NCBI GenBank assembly: GCA_014804605.1
Contig: JAAUZM010000005.1
Location: 127,619-173,128 of the forward strand
Reading direction: 5' to 3'
Source of the DNA: Lachnospiraceae bacterium
Lineage (GTDB): Bacteria > Bacillota > Clostridia > Lachnospirales > Lachnospiraceae
DNA: 45,510 bases
This document shows positions 43,386 to 45,510 of the stretch, piece after piece. The stretch's first letter is position 1. Every line of letters starts with the position of its first letter. A program made the position numbers and the translations under genes. The notes under the pieces are model-generated. The model did not search any database and was not told the origin of the DNA. It saw only the letters and a list, made by a program, of their open reading frames with translations.

Positions 43386-44188
43386 CTGTTGTTATTTACG
43401 GATTTCGGACGTGCACAGGGATTAATACGCTGCTGGCACAGCCAAAGCTTCATCATGACGCGCTGTGGCAGCAGTTTTGCGCCTATGTGGCAGAAGTTGA
43501 CGTAGAAGCTGTAGATCGAGATATCCCTGCCGCAGTCCGCGTCTGCAACCGCCTTCCTCGCCACTTTATCGGGGGTAGTCATGCCGCAGAACCTTCTGGT
43601 AGCTTTGGCGGCGCCGATGTTTGCCCGATCATATAGGTGGGTTTTCAACCAGCCCGGACAGACTGCGGTAGCGGTTATGCCGCGATCCTTGAGCTCCACG
43701 TTCAGCGCACGCGTGTAATTGCGCACGAAGGCTTTGGTGGAACTGTACAGATTCTGGTAGGGCAGCGGCTGGAATGCAGCCTGAGAGGCAATATTAATAA
43801 TGTGGCTTCCGCGCGGCATGTAGGGAATGCATACAAGCCCCATGGCTACGACACCGCTTATGTTCACATTGATCATGTCAATGGATTCGGTTACGTTTAA
43901 GTCGCCGTAAGAACAGAATTTAGCATAACCAGCGTTATTAATAAGGCATCGAACTTCGATCTCGTTCTCTGCCAGCATTGTGCCGAGCTCTTCAATGCGG
44001 GTGAGGTCGGCAACGTCCATGGAGATCGGACGAATCTTTCTTCCCATCTGTTTCTTCAGTTTATCCAGTTTATCCTGATGTCTGGCAATCGCCCAGATTT
44101 CCTCGATTTCGCTTTTTTCTTTCAGTATCTTTACAAATTCTCTGCCGAATCCGCTGCTTGCTCCGGTAATGATTGCTATTCTTTTCAT
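43361..44188 (-). CDS. Short-chain dehydrogenase/reductase (SDR)
   Basis: A 275-residue NAD(P)-dependent classical SDR with a Rossmann fold. The cofactor motif is TGASSGFG (residues 8-15), NNAGYA lies near 88-93, the catalytic Ser is in IINIASQAAF, and YSSTKAFV carries the Tyr-x-x-x-Lys pair (about 152-159). VCPGWLKTHLY follows. The substrate is unknown, and the C-terminal hydrophobic and basic tail may be membrane-associated. The start at 44188 has AAGGAGT upstream. Its end overlaps the purF-like gene tail to tail by 25 bp. A TTCTTTGT...ACAAAGAA inverted repeat at 44229-44253 lies in its promoter region. Confidence 0.9.
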   Translation of the reverse strand: MKRIAIITGASSGFGREFVKILKEKSEIEEIWAIARHQDKLDKLKKQMGRKIRPISMDVADLTRIEELGTMLAENEIEVRCLINNAGYAKFCSYGDLNVTESIDMINVNISGVVAMGLVCIPYMPRGSHIINIASQAAFQPLPYQNLYSSTKAFVRNYTRALNVELKDRGITATAVCPGWLKTHLYDRANIGAAKATRRFCGMTTPDKVARKAVADADCGRDISIYSFYVNFCHIGAKLLPQRVMMKLWLCQQRINPCARPKSVNNNSYSRPSQQ

Positions 44189-44228
44189 GGTTGACTCCTT
44201 GACCTTGTTTTGTTATGCTTTATTATAT

Positions 44229-44253
44229 TTCTTTGTATCAGTATAACAAAGAA
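44229..44253. promoter_or_regulatory. Possible operator palindrome upstream of the SDR gene
   Basis: TTCTTTGT (44229-44236) and ACAAAGAA (44246-44253) are exact inverted arms 9 bp apart in the divergent intergenic region between the SDR and zinc-ribbon genes. The pattern suits a dimeric repressor site. This is inference. Confidence 0.35.
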
Positions 44254-44324
44254 TGTGCCGTAATAAAAGGTTTTATTCCTGCATTATAAATAGTAGGTGT
44301 TATATATAGGAAGGGGAACGGAAT

Positions 44325-45308
44325 ATGTTATTTAAATGTAGAAACTGCGGCGGTAACGTGGTGTATGAACCGGGCAGAGGCAGAATGTACTGTCCCCATT
44401 GTGAGAGCGAGGACAGTGAAGATACGATACAGGGCGGCTCTCTTACACAGTGCGTTAACTGCGGTGCGCCTATGGAGGTGCCGGCTTATGCGTCGGCGGG
44501 CAGATGTGAGCATTGCGGCAGTTATATTGTATATAATGAGCGGGTAGATGGTGCTTTGGAGCCGCATCTGATTCTTCCGTTCTATATCAATAAGGAAAAA
44601 GCCGTGGCATCGATGGAGGCGGAATTTACAAGAAGATTGTTTACGCCATCTGATTTTATGTCGGCGAAGAGTCTGGAGAAAATGGTGGGAATCTATGTGC
44701 CGTTCTGGCTGTACGATTATAACGCTCGTTATGATTTTGCCGGAGAAGGCACTAAGGTCAGGAGCTGGACCAGCGGAAATACAGAATATGTGGAGACTTC
44801 ATACTATGAGGTAGTGCGCAGAATGGAGCTGGATTTCGATAAGATTCCCGTGGATGCTTCATTTGCAATGGATGACGGGATCATGGATCTGATGGAACCT
44901 TACGGCTATCGGCAGCTGCAGGACTTTCAGCCCAAATATATGTCCGGTTTCTACGGGGAGATCTATAATCAGGGAGCGCCGGAACTGGAAGGAAGAGCAC
45001 AGATGAAGGCGCGAGGTGCCTCCGAAGAATTGATGCAGCGGTCTCTTACCGGATACAATACGGTAAAACCCTATCGAAAGGATCTGAATCTACAGAGAAA
45101 CGGTGTCAATTATGCTCTGATGCCGGTATGGCAGTATCTGTACAGTTACCGGGGCAAAACCTATCAATTTCATGTCAACGGGCAGACGGGCAAGGTAATC
45201 GGCACAACGCCGGTCTCGATGGGGAAGGTCTTTGCCTATGGCGCGTCCGTGTTTGCCATCGTGACTGCAATATGCTCTTTGGCGGTCAGAGTACTTGAGA
45301 TTCTGTAA
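44325..45308 (+). CDS. Zinc-ribbon membrane protein (YdjG-like)
   Basis: A 327-residue protein with two zinc ribbons at the N terminus (CRNCGGN...YCPHCES near 5-27, CVNCGAP...RCEHCGS near 42-65). A soluble domain of about 200 residues follows (LILPFYINKEKAVASMEAEF, YVPFWLYDYNARYDFAGEGT, LMPVWQYLYSYRGKTYQFHV, NGQTGKVIGTTP). One hydrophobic helix closes the chain (about 305-325, VFAYGASVFAIVTAICSLAV). The architecture resembles B. subtilis YdjG, which helps recruit PspA-like YdjF and SPFH YdjI, both of which have homologues at 17.4-19.1 kb here. The start follows AGGAAGGGG. Function is inferred from family and local homologues. Confidence 0.75.
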   Translation: MLFKCRNCGGNVVYEPGRGRMYCPHCESEDSEDTIQGGSLTQCVNCGAPMEVPAYASAGRCEHCGSYIVYNERVDGALEPHLILPFYINKEKAVASMEAEFTRRLFTPSDFMSAKSLEKMVGIYVPFWLYDYNARYDFAGEGTKVRSWTSGNTEYVETSYYEVVRRMELDFDKIPVDASFAMDDGIMDLMEPYGYRQLQDFQPKYMSGFYGEIYNQGAPELEGRAQMKARGASEELMQRSLTGYNTVKPYRKDLNLQRNGVNYALMPVWQYLYSYRGKTYQFHVNGQTGKVIGTTPVSMGKVFAYGASVFAIVTAICSLAVRVLEIL

Positions 45309-45388
45309 AATTACGTGATGTAGGCTAGAGCCTTAATATGATTTGATCGTCTTATCGTTGCAGTAAACTTTTTGGTATGGAGTTAAGA

Positions 45389-45510
45389 GTGAAAGAATCT
45401 GATGATTTTTTTATAGTAGGGTTTGTGCCTTGGAAAGGAATGACGAAAACTATGAAAGAGTATTTTCATTATTTTAAATGGCTATATATTATACTGGGGG
45501 TTCTCCTGAT
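45389..45510 (+). CDS. Start of a gene cut by the window end
   Basis: An open frame runs off the window. The start is uncertain: GTG at 45389 has GGAG upstream, and ATG at 45440 or 45452 (MKEYFHYFKWLYIILGVLL) have GGAAAGGA upstream. The visible part ends in a hydrophobic helix, suggesting a membrane protein. It lies 80-140 bp after the zinc-ribbon gene on the same strand. The family cannot be told. Confidence 0.4.
   Translation, partial: MKESDDFFIVGFVPWKGMTKTMKEYFHYFKWLYIILGVLL

Overview
The window looks like a chromosomal segment of a Lachnospiraceae-type Clostridia bacterium (Firmicutes). This is inferred from gene content: an L-box lysine riboswitch in front of dapA, class III fructose-bisphosphatase, NiaR, YerC, a DUF1836 protein, GH94-type phosphorylases paired with a YesN-like regulator, and a PurF-like protein beginning Met-Gly-Gly. 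Ribosome binding sites are of strong GGAGG type. No rRNA, CRISPR array or transposase was found. One tRNA gene (Gly, anticodon CCC) is present.

Layout. 1-2.4 kb: typA (minus) bracketed by two copies of a palindromic repeat. 2.6-8.0 kb: a tandem OB-fold SSB-like protein, a CobO/BtuR-like ATP-binding protein, then lysine riboswitch-dapA-dapB (lysine/diaminopimelate synthesis) and fbp. 8.2-14.7 kb: small chromosomal units, namely a Thr/Asn/Gly-rich lipoprotein, a eukaryotic-type HisA, a cold-shock protein, NiaR, a degenerate LytM/M23 membrane protein, YerC, a DUF1836 protein, an Hpt protein, an orphan SsuA/THI5-type binding protein and tRNA-Gly. 14.9-24.3 kb: a DMT transporter, a chemoreceptor without HAMP, a PspA plus SPFH/zinc-ribbon envelope-stress pair, PcrA helicase, two unknown small proteins and RlmD.

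24.3-29.5 kb is a defence island inserted after rlmD. It holds a decayed helicase C terminus, an EVE-domain McrB-type AAA+ protein with its overlapping McrC-type nuclease, a possible truncated ligase start, and a complete type III toxin-antitoxin locus. In that locus a promoter is followed by two 34-bp antitoxin RNA repeats, a terminator hairpin and a ToxN/AbiQ-family endoribonuclease. It is the most interesting system here. The two repeats differ in sequence but keep a pairable stem.

29.6-33.0 kb: an AraC regulator divergent from a PTS IIC-type permease, then a MATE exporter. 33.2-41.1 kb: a beta-glucan/oligosaccharide phosphorylase operon (GH94, a GH94/GH161-like enzyme, and a REC-AraC regulator) bracketed by two inverted copies of the same palindromic element seen around typA. 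41.2-45.5 kb: a degenerate GGDEF protein, a PurF paralog lacking the N-terminal catalytic cysteine, an SDR reductase converging on it with overlapping ends, a zinc-ribbon membrane protein resembling YdjG (a possible partner of the PspA/SPFH pair), and a gene cut by the window end.

Four copies of the roughly 152-bp palindrome have complementary arms whose sequence changes from copy to copy while pairing is kept. This implies a structured DNA or RNA element. A second hairpin repeat family occurs at 3.34 kb and 8.03 kb. All calls come from reading the sequence. No database search was run.
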